A DNA stretch of 64,000 nucleotides. Source: Bacteroidetes bacterium OLB10. Its GTDB lineage: Bacteria; Bacteroidota; Bacteroidia; AKYH767-A; OLB10. The notes under the pieces are model-generated. The model made no database searches. It had not been told where the DNA came from and worked only from the letters and a program-made list of their open reading frames with translations. This document shows positions 44,656 through 54,737 of this stretch, in pieces. Made by a program: the position numbers and the translations under genes. The stretch is from contig LNBX01000011.1 in NCBI GenBank assembly GCA_001567275.1, forward strand, positions 1 through 64,000. Direction: 5' to 3'. The stretch's first letter is position 1. Each line of letters begins with the position of its first letter.

Positions 44656-45878
44656 CCATGTCATCAGGAGCTGAAACAGCACAATCCTCTCAGTCGGTGT
44701 TAATGCCACAGGAGAGCATGCTTGAAGTAAGGAAAGGCAGAAAAGAAATGCTGATAGGGCTTCCGAAAGAAATCTCATTTGAAGAAAAACGAATTGCATT
44801 ATCTCCTGATTCAGTTGCCGTACTGGTTAACAACGGTCATCAGGTGATGGTTGAAACCGGAGCAGGAAATGCAGCTAACTTTACCGATACAGATTACAGC
44901 GAAGCAGGAGCAAGAATAGTTTACAGTGCCAAAGAAGTTTATACTGCTGATATGATTCTGAAAATTGGTCCGCCAACACTGGATGAAATAGATTTGATGC
45001 AGAATAAACAAACCTTGTTCTCGGTGTTGCAGGTAACTGTTCAGAATAAGGAATTTTTTCAGAAGTTGTCGCGCAAAAAAATTACGGCTTTGGCTTATGA
45101 GTATATGAAAGACGACTCAGCTCTGATGCCCGTAATTCAGGCTATGAGTGAAATTGTAGGAAGAACATCTATACTTATTGCTTCGGAACTTTTGAGCAAT
45201 ACCACCGGAGGAAAAGGCGAATTGTTGGGCGGTGTTGCAGGAGTACCGCCTTCAGAGGTGGTGATTATTGGAGCAGGTACTGTTGGCGAAAATGCAGCAC
45301 GAACTGCCATGGGATTAGGCGCTGATGTAAAAATATTTGATGATAATATGTATAAACTCAGACGTATTATCAAGAACCTTGGTGAGCATGTTTTCACGAG
45401 CACATTAACCCATTCCGTTCTTCTTAAAGCATTGCGCACATGTGATGTGGCCATTGGTGCGCTGCATGCCAAAACAGGACGAACTCCGATAGTAGTTACA
45501 GAAGAAATGGTGAGTGAAATGAAATTCGGTTCTGTGGTTATTGATGTAAGCATTGACCAGGGTGGATGTTTCGAAACATCCAAATCTACGAGTCATTCAA
45601 ACTCCACCTTCAGAGAGTATGGTGTGGTGCATTACTGCGTACCCAATATTGCAAGTCGTGTTGCACGAACTTCTTCTTCGGCATTGAGCAACATTTTCAC
45701 TCCTATACTTCTGAACATTGGTGAGTATGGAGGTTTTGAAAATCTGTTGTGGAAAGATGCTGCCATACGTTCAGGTGTCTATATTTTTCGGGGTACTATT
45801 ACCAATAAATATGTAGGTGATATTTTTAAAATGCCTTACCGCGACCTGAACCTGCTGATGGCAAGTTTTACATTCTGA
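44652..45878 (+). CDS. ald: Alanine dehydrogenase
   Basis: 408 aa. The NAD-dependent enzyme interconverts L-alanine with pyruvate and ammonia. LIGLPKEISFEEKRIALSP and GHQVMVETGAG are the N-terminal domain, and VVIIGAGTVGENAARTAMGLGADVKIFD is the Rossmann nucleotide fold. The His-containing stretch and VIDVSIDQGGCFETS are conserved. A 32-residue extension precedes the usual MLIGLPKE start; because the ATG at 44652 overlaps the tsaE stop (ATGA), I keep the long form. Confidence 0.93.
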   Translation: MTMSSGAETAQSSQSVLMPQESMLEVRKGRKEMLIGLPKEISFEEKRIALSPDSVAVLVNNGHQVMVETGAGNAANFTDTDYSEAGARIVYSAKEVYTADMILKIGPPTLDEIDLMQNKQTLFSVLQVTVQNKEFFQKLSRKKITALAYEYMKDDSALMPVIQAMSEIVGRTSILIASELLSNTTGGKGELLGGVAGVPPSEVVIIGAGTVGENAARTAMGLGADVKIFDDNMYKLRRIIKNLGEHVFTSTLTHSVLLKALRTCDVAIGALHAKTGRTPIVVTEEMVSEMKFGSVVIDVSIDQGGCFETSKSTSHSNSTFREYGVVHYCVPNIASRVARTSSSALSNIFTPILLNIGEYGGFENLLWKDAAIRSGVYIFRGTITNKYVGDIFKMPYRDLNLLMASFTF

Positions 45879-45932
45879 AATGAATGAATGTAGTATTGTG
45901 ATTGGCAATTGTCCTGACGATTTAATCAGAAT

Positions 45933-46823
45933 ATGAACACAAATACTTTTCTGAGAAAGAATAAATTCAGAGAAGAGTCATCATTCACGAATCGGCTTTT
46001 CAAAGGGTTTGGACAAATCATGCTTCAGGAAAATGCTGTTACAGGAATGGTTTTTTTAGCCGGAATTTGTTTTGGCTCTGTAAGTATGGGTGTCGCTGCA
46101 TTACTTGCTGCAACAACAGGAACGCTTACTGCAATAGTTTTAAAATTCCCATCGGAAAATATCAATAAAGGTTTGTATGGATTCAGTGCTGCGCTTACCG
46201 GTGTGGCATTTGTTCTGTTTTTCAACCCCGGAGTAATGTTGTGGATGATGGTTGTGGTTGGAGCTGTTTTATCGGCATGCATTCAACATTTTTTTATCCG
46301 TCAGAATATTCCTGTGTTTACATTGCCATTTGTATTGGTGACCTGGTTTCTGGTCTTTGTCCTTCATTCTTTTTTCCCTGCATCGGAAGTTACTCCATCT
46401 GCTGCAGAGGCTTCTTCATTAAATTATTTTATTTTTCCGGTAAAAGGATTTGGACAGGTTATTTTTCAGAACAATATTATCTCCGGACTTTTATTCATCC
46501 TTGCAGTTGCAATTTGCTCACCGGTAGCAGCAATTTATGGTATGGCAGGTTCGCTTTTGTCAGGACTTATTGCACTGTATTTATTTGATGTTCCTCAGGG
46601 TGCTGTTGCTGATGGTTTATTCAGTTTTAATGCCGTGCTCTGTGCCATAGCATTTTCAGGAAAGCAGTTTAAAAATATACTTCAGGCTGCAGTCGCTGTT
46701 TTGCTGTCGTTGGTTATCAGCATTAAAATGAGTGAATACAATCTGCTGCAACTGACCTTTCCTTTTGTTGCTGCAACGGTACTTGTGATAAGTTTGCAAA
46801 AAATTATCTTCACCAAGAAATAA
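45933..46823 (+). CDS. Urea transporter family protein
   Basis: 296 aa, about ten hydrophobic segments arranged as two homologous halves. Each half starts with GFGQIMLQENAVTGMVFLAG or GFGQVIFQNNIISGLLFI and continues with a GLYGFSAALTGVAF or GLFSFNAVLCAIAF motif, which is the internal duplication of UT channels. FTLPFVLVTW is characteristic. It would let urea diffuse passively. No urease gene is visible in the window. Confidence 0.85.
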   Translation: MNTNTFLRKNKFREESSFTNRLFKGFGQIMLQENAVTGMVFLAGICFGSVSMGVAALLAATTGTLTAIVLKFPSENINKGLYGFSAALTGVAFVLFFNPGVMLWMMVVVGAVLSACIQHFFIRQNIPVFTLPFVLVTWFLVFVLHSFFPASEVTPSAAEASSLNYFIFPVKGFGQVIFQNNIISGLLFILAVAICSPVAAIYGMAGSLLSGLIALYLFDVPQGAVADGLFSFNAVLCAIAFSGKQFKNILQAAVAVLLSLVISIKMSEYNLLQLTFPFVAATVLVISLQKIIFTKK

Positions 46824-46830
46824 CCTTTGT

Positions 46831-46838
46831 TACCTTTG
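46831..46838 (+). promoter_or_regulatory. Candidate -7 element for the lpxD-like gene
   Basis: TACCTTTG matches TAnnTTTG 17 nt before ATG 46856. No convincing -33 element is seen at the right distance. Confidence 0.4.
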
Positions 46839-46855
46839 CGTAATAATTTACACCA

Positions 46856-47797
46856 ATGAAATTTGAGCAACCGCTTACTCTCAGCTATATTGCATCATTG
46901 ATTCATGCTAAATATATCGGCAGCGATGATTTTCCTGTACTTGGAATTAATGAGATTCATAAAGTAGAAAACGGAGATATCACCTTTGTAGATCATCCCA
47001 AGTATTACGACAAGGCACTTCACTCAGCAGCTACCATTGTTATCATCAACAAAGAAGTTGACTGCCCCGAAGGCAAGGCGCTGATAATTTCAGATGATCC
47101 TTTCAGAGATTACAATTTCATAACCCGTCATTACAGACCGTTTGAACCCAGTATGAGTCAGGTGCACCCAACAGCTAAGATAGGTGAGGGCACTGTGCTG
47201 ATGCAGGGATGTGTGGTAGGGGCACATTCTAAGATTGGAAAGAATTGTATTATTCATCCGGGTGTGGTTATTTATGATCACTGCGAAATAGGAAATGATG
47301 TGATATTGCATGCAAATACCGTTATCGGTGCAGATGCATTTTATTTTAAGAGGCGACCTGAAGGATATGATAAAATGCACACCTGCGGGAGAGTAATTAT
47401 TGGCGATAAAGTAGAAATCGGTGCATGCTCCACTATTGACAAAGGAGTGTCGGGTGATACAGTTGTAGGTAGCGGAACCAAACTCGACAATCACATTCAT
47501 ATCGGTCATGATACTGTGGTAGGACGTAATTGTTTGTTTGCTGCACATGTGGGCATTGCCGGAGTGGTAACTATTGAAGATGATGTAATCTTATGGGGGC
47601 AGGTAGGTGTGCAGAAAGATCTTACCATTGGAAAAGGCGCTGTTGTTTTAGGCCAGTCAGGTGTTGGAAAATCCTTAGAGCCCGGAAAAACTTATTTCGG
47701 AAGTCCTACTTCTGATGCACGCGCAAAGATGAAAGAGTTAGCCTTGATGAAACGATTGCCTGAAGTATTTGAATTTTTAGACAAGCAGGATGACTGA
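46856..47797 (+). CDS. LpxD-like UDP-3-O-acylglucosamine N-acyltransferase
   Basis: 313 aa. The N-terminal uridine-binding-like domain (LTLSYIASLIHAKYIG...INEIHKVENGDITFVDHPKYY) is followed by a left-handed beta-helix of hexapeptide repeats (VHPTAKIGEGTVLMQGCVVG, IGKNCIIHPGVVIYD). The catalytic His is probably in NHIHIGHDTVVG. LpxD adds the amide-linked acyl chains of lipid A. It is about 25 residues shorter than E. coli LpxD at the C-terminus. It may be a second acyltransferase copy; I cannot tell from the window. Confidence 0.85.
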   Translation: MKFEQPLTLSYIASLIHAKYIGSDDFPVLGINEIHKVENGDITFVDHPKYYDKALHSAATIVIINKEVDCPEGKALIISDDPFRDYNFITRHYRPFEPSMSQVHPTAKIGEGTVLMQGCVVGAHSKIGKNCIIHPGVVIYDHCEIGNDVILHANTVIGADAFYFKRRPEGYDKMHTCGRVIIGDKVEIGACSTIDKGVSGDTVVGSGTKLDNHIHIGHDTVVGRNCLFAAHVGIAGVVTIEDDVILWGQVGVQKDLTIGKGAVVLGQSGVGKSLEPGKTYFGSPTSDARAKMKELALMKRLPEVFEFLDKQDD

Positions 47798-49031
47798 GAA
47801 AATCATGAGTGAAACCACAGAAAAACTAAACTGGGAACTGCAATCCAAAAAACTACAGCTGCACTGGTTGCTGCAGATTACCAAGGCCATCAACTACAAT
47901 CTTCCCTCTGAACAACTTTATAAAATTTATGAATCGGTAATAAAGGATCACTTACATGCAGGCAAACTTTCGCTATTTGTGAATGAAGGTTCATGGAAAC
48001 AGGTATTGTCGTATGGCATGAAAGAAGAGTTGTCAAAACTTCAGCCTGAGAAATTGCTTGAAGAACTTCAGATGTCATCCACCAAAGAAATTTCTGCGCC
48101 TTCATGGCTCGAAAAAGATGAATCCATCATTCCTGTATATCACAATGAGCAATTGCTTGCCTATAGTATAGTGGGCAACATTAAGAGTACACATGATATT
48201 CCGGTGCGTGAGGTTGTGCCTTTTATACATACCATCACCAATATTATTGTGGTAGCGATCGAAAACAAAAGGCTCAATCTTCAGGCAGTAGAGCAGGCAG
48301 CTTTTCGAAAAGAACTTGAACTTGCTGCCGAAATGCAGGACATGTTATTCCCCGTAGGACTAAAAGGCAATGAATGGTTTGATGTGGACAGTGTTTATCT
48401 GCCACATCAGCAGGTTGGGGGAGACTATTACGATTTTATTTCGCTGAACGATTATGAGCACATTTTCTGTATGGCTGATGTTTCAGGAAAAGGTATGGCA
48501 GCAGCATTGCTCATGTCAAATTTTCAGGCTAATCTGCATGCTTTAATCAAAAATAAATTGCCGCTCAAAGAACTTGTTACAGAGTTAAATGCATGTGTAA
48601 ACAAATCGGCAAAAGGAGAAAAATTTATCACCTTTTTCATAGGAATCATCAATTTTAAATCGCACACTTTGCAATACATAAATGCAGGGCACAACCCTCC
48701 CGTGCTTTGTGAGAAAAAAAGTGTTCGTGTGTTAAATAAAGGCACAACAGGTTTAGGAATGTTTGATGAGCTTCCCTTTCTGAATGATGAAACAGTAACA
48801 TTTGAAAAAGGAGCTTCTGTATTTTGTTACACAGATGGCATTACCGAACTCGAGAATGAATCAGGAGAATTTTTCGGTGCAGAAAATCTGCATCAGTTTA
48901 TCAGTGAAAAAATGGCCTCGGGTACTTTAAAAGAATTTCACGGCTCATTAATCAACCATTTAGATAAGTACCGTCAGGATTCAGATTACAGCGATGATGT
49001 GACTATACTTTCACTGCGTGCGCTCGCTTAG
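47790..49031 (+). CDS. SpoIIE/RsbU-type PP2C serine phosphatase with GAF-like sensor
   Basis: 413 aa from ATG 47790, which overlaps the lpxD-like stop; ATG 47805 (MSETTEKLNWEL) is an equally possible start. Residues about 20-170 read as a GAF-like sensor, and about 185-410 as the PP2C/SpoIIE phosphatase (AAEMQDMLFP, QVGGDYYDFI with metal Asp, MADVSGKGMAAALLMS, INAGHNPP, FCYTDGITELEN, SDDVTILSLR). Such enzymes control anti-anti-sigma switches. No partner kinase is adjacent. The 3' end overlaps the convergent ligase gene by 21 nt. Confidence 0.88.
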   Translation: MTEKIMSETTEKLNWELQSKKLQLHWLLQITKAINYNLPSEQLYKIYESVIKDHLHAGKLSLFVNEGSWKQVLSYGMKEELSKLQPEKLLEELQMSSTKEISAPSWLEKDESIIPVYHNEQLLAYSIVGNIKSTHDIPVREVVPFIHTITNIIVVAIENKRLNLQAVEQAAFRKELELAAEMQDMLFPVGLKGNEWFDVDSVYLPHQQVGGDYYDFISLNDYEHIFCMADVSGKGMAAALLMSNFQANLHALIKNKLPLKELVTELNACVNKSAKGEKFITFFIGIINFKSHTLQYINAGHNPPVLCEKKSVRVLNKGTTGLGMFDELPFLNDETVTFEKGASVFCYTDGITELENESGEFFGAENLHQFISEKMASGTLKEFHGSLINHLDKYRQDSDYSDDVTILSLRALA

Positions 49032-50477
49032 AGATTTAAAATGTTTACGATGATAGTAATCCATTATCGTAATGGCAGCAATATATCCCCAGAAAGGTAT
49101 GGAAGCTTTGTCTTTGTCGAGGAAGTTGTTCAGGAAACCATGAATGAGATAGGTGACTAATCCCAATTGCATTGTAAGTGCAAGGATACGCTGATCGCGA
49201 GAAGGCGATTCAAGAAAAACACGTGATGCACGGTACAAAACGGTTATACATAGAGTTATAAAAATTACAGGGCCTAAAATTCCCTGCTCACTTAAAGGAC
49301 CTAAATATTCGCTGTGGGCATTGCCTTTATCCCCCAGATTGGTGCTGATGTAGGTTTTTTCTTCGTTAAGCTGATACACTGAATAATTAAACTGATACGT
49401 GCCGGGTCCCCAGCCAAATACAGGTTTGTCGAGAAACATACGCCATGCACAACTCCAGCGGTTGAGACGCTCTACATTGGAAGCATCTGTTTTTATATTG
49501 GTGATGGATTTTACGTGATTGCTGTAATCGTTCTGTGAATATTCCTTAGTCTTACTGAATTTATAAAGCACTGTTGACTCAAATATGAAATATCCCACCA
49601 CCATTGATGCAAGTATTGCAATCACCATCCAGGTACGTACGCGAAATACATAAGCCAATGAAGCACCTGCAGCAAATGCAACACCAAGCCATGTGGCTCT
49701 TGTATAGGAAAGAATAATTCCGGTTAATATAAGTACTGTTAACAAAATAGCAAAAAATCTGTACATAAACGATTTCTGATGCATAAACATAAAACCAATA
49801 ACAGGTGGAAGCATCAATCCAAGCACTGCACCATATTCAGTATGATCATTATAAAATGGTGTCATCACCCAGTGTGCCGACATCTGAGTAAATCCATTTA
49901 TACTATGTCGTGTGATAGTATAAATGATGGTGATGGCCATTCCAATGCTATAAAGCCAAATGAAATTACGTATCCGGCTTTCTTTCTTAAAAATTTTTGT
50001 GGCAAGAAAAAATCCTATTACAATAAACCACAACCGTGCGATAAAATGCTTTATGGATACAACAAACATGGAACTGGTAAAAGAAGCAATAAGCATCCAC
50101 GAAAGATGAATAACAATAAGAATTGATATGGGATGAAACATTAACTCTTTGTCAATTCTTCCGTCAATCATCTTTGATAAAAGATAAATCAGCATCATAC
50201 TGAACAGCAACGGTTCAGTGGGCAGGCTGACACCAATACCCAAATCGGTTTTGGAAAGATTGATTGCTAATGGGGTGCAAAAAGCAACGAACAGATAAAG
50301 TTTATCTAAATGATAAAGTGCACTGTAAGCAATAAGAATGGCAGCGGGCAACAGCAATAACCAGTAAAATTCAGTTACCAGGCTGCCAACTGCAATGAGC
50401 ATATACAATGCAGTAAGCAAATAAAGCCATTTAACCTGCTTTTGAGGTAAAGCGTGTATAATGTTATTTTGCTGCAA
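49011..50477 (-). CDS. O-antigen ligase/polymerase family membrane protein
   Basis: 488 aa with about 11-12 hydrophobic segments. The central region has LSYTRATWLGVAFAAGA and a large loop with WSCAWRMFLDKPVFGWGPGTYQF...AHSEYLGPLSEQGILG, the signature of the Wzy_C/WaaL family. It ligates or polymerises surface glycans at the periplasmic face. The gene start overlaps wzz by 14 nt, and the tail overlaps the convergent phosphatase. Confidence 0.88.
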   Translation of the reverse strand: MQQNNIIHALPQKQVKWLYLLTALYMLIAVGSLVTEFYWLLLLPAAILIAYSALYHLDKLYLFVAFCTPLAINLSKTDLGIGVSLPTEPLLFSMMLIYLLSKMIDGRIDKELMFHPISILIVIHLSWMLIASFTSSMFVVSIKHFIARLWFIVIGFFLATKIFKKESRIRNFIWLYSIGMAITIIYTITRHSINGFTQMSAHWVMTPFYNDHTEYGAVLGLMLPPVIGFMFMHQKSFMYRFFAILLTVLILTGIILSYTRATWLGVAFAAGASLAYVFRVRTWMVIAILASMVVGYFIFESTVLYKFSKTKEYSQNDYSNHVKSITNIKTDASNVERLNRWSCAWRMFLDKPVFGWGPGTYQFNYSVYQLNEEKTYISTNLGDKGNAHSEYLGPLSEQGILGPVIFITLCITVLYRASRVFLESPSRDQRILALTMQLGLVTYLIHGFLNNFLDKDKASIPFWGYIAAITIMDYYHRKHFKSLSERTQ

Positions 50478-51435
50478 CTTTTTTCTCCTGAGAGTTTTCG
50501 TAAATCACAATAACTACAAATGAGAGGAAAACAACTGATGCAGTAAACATCAGCATAATGAGGCTGCGAACAGGATATGATTTTTTGTCGGCAACCTCAG
50601 GTTGTGTTACCACATTGGAATAAGTAAGCACTTTTGTTAAGTCCTTGGTAGCATTTTCAACATACTGCCTGTAATTATTGATGGTGGCACGGGCATAATT
50701 TATTTTCTCATTCAGCGTCACATATTCCGATCCGTATTGCTGCATTTTACTGAATAAGGTATCGAGTTTTGCATTAGGGTTTTTATTGAGGATGGAGGTA
50801 TAATAGGCTCTGCTTATTTCGCGGGTTTGTTGCGAAAATTCTATGATTCCTGATTTCATCCGCAGCTTTGTCATTTCTTTATCAAGTGAATCAATCATTA
50901 TACTTTTTTCTTCAAACTGCCTTTGTGCTACTACCAGGGCTTCCTGGGTGAGGTCTCTGTATAATTTTCTTGTCACCCGGTCTGCTTTTTCTATAATGGA
51001 ATCCACCATCTGTTTTGCAATTACAGGGTCTGAGTCCATCACTTCAAGTTTCACCGATTCGAAGTCAGTTTTATTGATGCTGATATTGCCTGACAGTTGT
51101 TTTAATATTGCTGACCGTGCTGATTTTTTGGTGGAATCAATCTCGTAATGATTGTATAAATCAAAATCACGTATAAGTTCCATTTTAATTTCTTCGGCAT
51201 CATATAACTGAAGTAATTGTTCAGTAGTACTTTCAGTTGAGTAAGCACTTAAATTTACAGGATAGGCTATAGCTACTGACTTATACATAGGTGGAATAAA
51301 AAATGGTAACGTGAAAATAAATGACAACACCATTGAAATTAAAGCAATGATTATAAGCTGCTTTTTCCATTTCTTCACCAGTTGTATAAAGTTAAGCGAT
51401 GCGAAATTTTCTTCGTAAACAGGAGGGGTATTCAT
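50464..51435 (-). CDS. Wzz-type chain length determinant
   Basis: 323 aa. Two transmembrane helices (about 35-58 and 285-310) flank a periplasmic domain with long helices (ALVVAQRQFEEKSIMIDSLDKEMTKL), the Wzz/PCP topology. There is no cytoplasmic kinase domain. It regulates the length of the surface polysaccharide built by the neighbouring ligase/polymerase and flippase. Confidence 0.85.
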   Translation of the reverse strand: MNTPPVYEENFASLNFIQLVKKWKKQLIIIALISMVLSFIFTLPFFIPPMYKSVAIAYPVNLSAYSTESTTEQLLQLYDAEEIKMELIRDFDLYNHYEIDSTKKSARSAILKQLSGNISINKTDFESVKLEVMDSDPVIAKQMVDSIIEKADRVTRKLYRDLTQEALVVAQRQFEEKSIMIDSLDKEMTKLRMKSGIIEFSQQTREISRAYYTSILNKNPNAKLDTLFSKMQQYGSEYVTLNEKINYARATINNYRQYVENATKDLTKVLTYSNVVTQPEVADKKSYPVRSLIMLMFTASVVFLSFVVIVIYENSQEKKVAAK

Positions 51436-51483
51436 TGATAATTATTTGATTAGAGAGCCGCAAATGTAACAAATATTGCCATG

Positions 51484-52932
51484 TCAGGCATTTCTGTCAT
51501 CGAGGATGCTTTTAAGGCCTGAAAAACTGATAATGCGGAGCAGAAATCCAAGAAAAGCACCTGAAATGAGTAAAATCAAAAATCCGTCAACAGATGATTT
51601 ATAGTGTTTAATTTCCGTTCCGGCAAAGTACAAAAGCAGAATAAATATCCCCATACGAATCAAAAGGTTATAATTGATTTTAAAGTTAAAGATTTTCCAT
51701 GCTATGACGACTTGAGAAAGAGTCATTATAGCCTGAGTAGTAAGACCTGCAATAGCTGCTCCATAAGCTTTATATGTTGGTATGAGAATCAGATTCAGAA
51801 TAATATTGAGTAGCATACCACATAAAGCCATTATATTTAACTGTTTCAAACTTCCGTTGGCAGTAAGCAATGTCCCGAAAACATAGGAAGTGGCCATACA
51901 AAAAAAGCTGAACATCAAAAGCGTAAATACTGGAGCTGATAAATCTGTATGTTCATGATAAAGTAATTCCATAATGGAATTACCATAAAATAGTCCTGAA
52001 ACTGCCAGTGTCAGCGAGGGTACTGCAAGTAAAGTGAAAGAAAGTTTTGTAAGATCATGAACCGGTTGATGCTTTTTTATCATGTGTGCAAACATGGGAA
52101 GCAATAATGAGGCAAACAAGAAGCCAAACATATTTACAGCATCCAGCATACGGAAAGCCTGTGCATAAACGCCTGCATAAAACGCACCATCAGGAAGCAG
52201 ACGTTCGAGCATAATGGCATCAATGCGGCTATAAAAAGTCATGAGTAATATTAACAATGCAAACGGTGCCGACTGTTTAAGAATTGAAATGTAAAATGCC
52301 GGATGCCAGGTTAGTTTCTGAAAATTTAATTTCCCCCTGAGCAACATTAAAGCAAAGGCAGCAGTAAGTATGTAAGCAAATGTCTGAACGTAAACGAAAG
52401 ATGTAATCTCCAGATGCTGACCACGGTTGCCCCAGATTAAGAAACTACAGAATATAATCATCAGAAAACGATCTGTCACCGACACCAGAGAGTCGCTTTT
52501 AAAAAGATGCAACCCTGAGAGGTTAGAACGCAGATATAAAATAAAGGAGATGAAAAACTGATTGACCAATAAAAGTATTAATAGAAAAATGTCGTCAATG
52601 GTATATCCTACAAAAAATGCCAGAATCAAAGAGGCTGCCAGATATCCACCTGCAAGCAAAAACCTCAGTACAACAATTCCTGCAAAATGTTTGGAAACCA
52701 GATGCTGATGTTGCGAGATGTTCTTATTGTTGAAATTGGTAATGCCTGCATCGAGGAGAATATTGAGCAGGAAAGAAAAGTTTAATAATGCATAATACTT
52801 ACCATAAACTTCAGCGCCCAGCATATTCTGAACTGTGCGGTCAATGCCGAAAATCCAGAATGGCTTTATCAGCAGATTAAGCAGTAACAGTAATGCAAGA
52901 TTGGTGATGAATTTCCGTTGCATGAGCAGCAA
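51484..52932 (-). CDS. Wzx-type oligosaccharide flippase (polysaccharide biosynthesis protein)
   Basis: 482 aa, about 14 hydrophobic segments of the MOP/PST family (LINLLIKPFWIFGIDRTVQNMLGAE..YGKYYALLNFSFLLNILLDAGITNFNNK; SRIDAIMLERLLPD). It moves lipid-linked repeat units across the inner membrane. It lies 48 nt upstream of wzz in the same direction. Confidence 0.88.
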   Translation of the reverse strand: MLLMQRKFITNLALLLLLNLLIKPFWIFGIDRTVQNMLGAEVYGKYYALLNFSFLLNILLDAGITNFNNKNISQHQHLVSKHFAGIVVLRFLLAGGYLAASLILAFFVGYTIDDIFLLILLLVNQFFISFILYLRSNLSGLHLFKSDSLVSVTDRFLMIIFCSFLIWGNRGQHLEITSFVYVQTFAYILTAAFALMLLRGKLNFQKLTWHPAFYISILKQSAPFALLILLMTFYSRIDAIMLERLLPDGAFYAGVYAQAFRMLDAVNMFGFLFASLLLPMFAHMIKKHQPVHDLTKLSFTLLAVPSLTLAVSGLFYGNSIMELLYHEHTDLSAPVFTLLMFSFFCMATSYVFGTLLTANGSLKQLNIMALCGMLLNIILNLILIPTYKAYGAAIAGLTTQAIMTLSQVVIAWKIFNFKINYNLLIRMGIFILLLYFAGTEIKHYKSSVDGFLILLISGAFLGFLLRIISFSGLKSILDDRNA

Positions 52933-52964
52933 AAGTACTATTTCGCAATTATTGGATGGTTGTT

Positions 52965-54737
52965 TTACCTTTTTGCAAAATGAAATAATGAAACCTGTAA
53001 ATCTTTAATCTCAAACTGACGACCCTGGCTGTTGTCAATAGAAAAAATCAGCTTATCATCAGCAGACTTTAATGCAGGCATCACAAATGTATATTCAAAT
53101 GACTTCCACACATTCAGCTGCTGCCTGGGTATATCATTTATCCGCAGGTTTTCGCGATAATAAAGGTTGCCGTTCTTATCCAGATAATCGAAAAATACAA
53201 AGGCATCGGTACATGCTTTAAATTCCTTTTCGAGCCGCTGCAGCCTGACAACAGCTTTCATTGGTTTTAAAATTCCTGAATTATTCTCAATGGTAATAAT
53301 CATTCTGTTCCGTACAGAATCATTAAAAACTGTAATGTTATTGAGAGAAGAACCTACGGATGAGTAATTAAAAAACGGAGCCTCTTCTGCAGGAAGAAAA
53401 CTTTCCTCATTGCCATTACCCAAACAACCGTAATAAGCTTTGGATGTTTTAAGAAAAACATATTTAAATTTCTCTTTAGTCATTCCGTCAGGGTGAATGA
53501 TGTCACGCAAATATTGCCAGGTGAAAACACCATTGAGGCTGACAGCAAGAAAAAGTATTCCGGAAGAAAGATATTTTAACAGCTTTGACTTTTGACTGAT
53601 AATAACGGCCAATGGCAATGCAAAAAATGCATACCAGTCAATGCAGGAGCGATTGCCCAATGCAGGTTCTGATGACCAGTTCCACCAGGCTGCAATGAAG
53701 TAAAACGACAGAAGAAGAGTAATGAATGTGGCAAGAAAAAACAATTTGTCTCTGAAAAATAATAAAGCAAATCCCGGAATAACTAACCACAATACAGGTG
53801 AATAAATAAACATTCCGTTACGAAAGCTGAAAAGTACTTTCAAATATTCAGGATGACTCCAGTAAAAACCTTCATCGCCATAGCTCCATGGAAATAACTC
53901 TCTGCACTGAATATAATTGAGCAACGGCTGAATGCTGATGACAGCAACAAACAAACTGACAGCAACTATTGTCAGCCGGAAATGATTTTTTAGAAAGCTT
54001 AAAATTTCACGAGTAATCAAAATGAGAGGAAATACAATCAGAACACCGTTAACCGGACGTATAAGAATGATGATTGCAAATAATAAGAACAGCAGCAGCC
54101 ATGCATTCGACTCGGGTTTTTGTTTGAATTTGCAAACAAGATAAATGAAACATGCTATCATGCTGAATGAATACACATGACTCATGGTGGGGTAGAAAAC
54201 TGCATAGGTGAGCAGATTGGTTCCAAGGCATAAACCAAGAGAAGTATGAAATGCAACTTTATCTGAAAAACCAAATGATCTCAGAAGTTTGTGGAGAGCT
54301 AATAAGCCCAAACACAGATAAAATAAAGCACCAAGACAAATAAAAAACTGTACCGTTGGTTCAAAACCTGTGGTATGACCTGCAATAAAATACTGAAAAA
54401 TACAACCGCTTGCAAAAAAAGGAAGCATCAGTAACGCTTCGCCACAATAAGTTTTTATAACGGTTTTATCGCCTAACTGTGTTAAGAAACGCTCATCAAA
54501 ATATCGCCTGATTTCTTTGTTTTCTTCTTTAAAATAAAATCCAAAACTCAAATCATGATAAATGAATATGGCAGGCAGATAAGCATAATAACCTTTGCCA
54601 TCACTGTCAACTATTCTTTCATATTTTTCATCGCCATAGGTAATGTGCTGATACCATACAGATATTAGCAATAACACAACTGCAAGAAATAAATATGACT
54701 TCGTTTGCCTCATCAGAAACGATATTTTATCAGACAA
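52965..54737 (-). CDS. Polytopic membrane protein, probable glycan-assembly enzyme of unknown family
   Basis: 590 aa. About 11-12 hydrophobic segments in the first 420 residues, then a soluble C-terminal region of about 170 residues. An early periplasmic loop carries DSDGKGYYAYLPAIFIYHDL, reminiscent of acidic-residue loops in GT-C membrane glycosyltransferases (D-x-D-like). I cannot name the family with certainty. It overlaps the glycosyltransferase gene by 25 nt and sits between it and wzx, so glycan modification is likely. Confidence 0.7.
   Translation of the reverse strand: MSDKISFLMRQTKSYLFLAVVLLLISVWYQHITYGDEKYERIVDSDGKGYYAYLPAIFIYHDLSFGFYFKEENKEIRRYFDERFLTQLGDKTVIKTYCGEALLMLPFFASGCIFQYFIAGHTTGFEPTVQFFICLGALFYLCLGLLALHKLLRSFGFSDKVAFHTSLGLCLGTNLLTYAVFYPTMSHVYSFSMIACFIYLVCKFKQKPESNAWLLLFLLFAIIILIRPVNGVLIVFPLILITREILSFLKNHFRLTIVAVSLFVAVISIQPLLNYIQCRELFPWSYGDEGFYWSHPEYLKVLFSFRNGMFIYSPVLWLVIPGFALLFFRDKLFFLATFITLLLSFYFIAAWWNWSSEPALGNRSCIDWYAFFALPLAVIISQKSKLLKYLSSGILFLAVSLNGVFTWQYLRDIIHPDGMTKEKFKYVFLKTSKAYYGCLGNGNEESFLPAEEAPFFNYSSVGSSLNNITVFNDSVRNRMIITIENNSGILKPMKAVVRLQRLEKEFKACTDAFVFFDYLDKNGNLYYRENLRINDIPRQQLNVWKSFEYTFVMPALKSADDKLIFSIDNSQGRQFEIKDLQVSLFHFAKR

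Noticed and set aside
49779-50126. 115-aa plus-strand frame inside the ligase gene
   Set aside because: Antisense shadow of a strongly supported membrane protein, with no family features.
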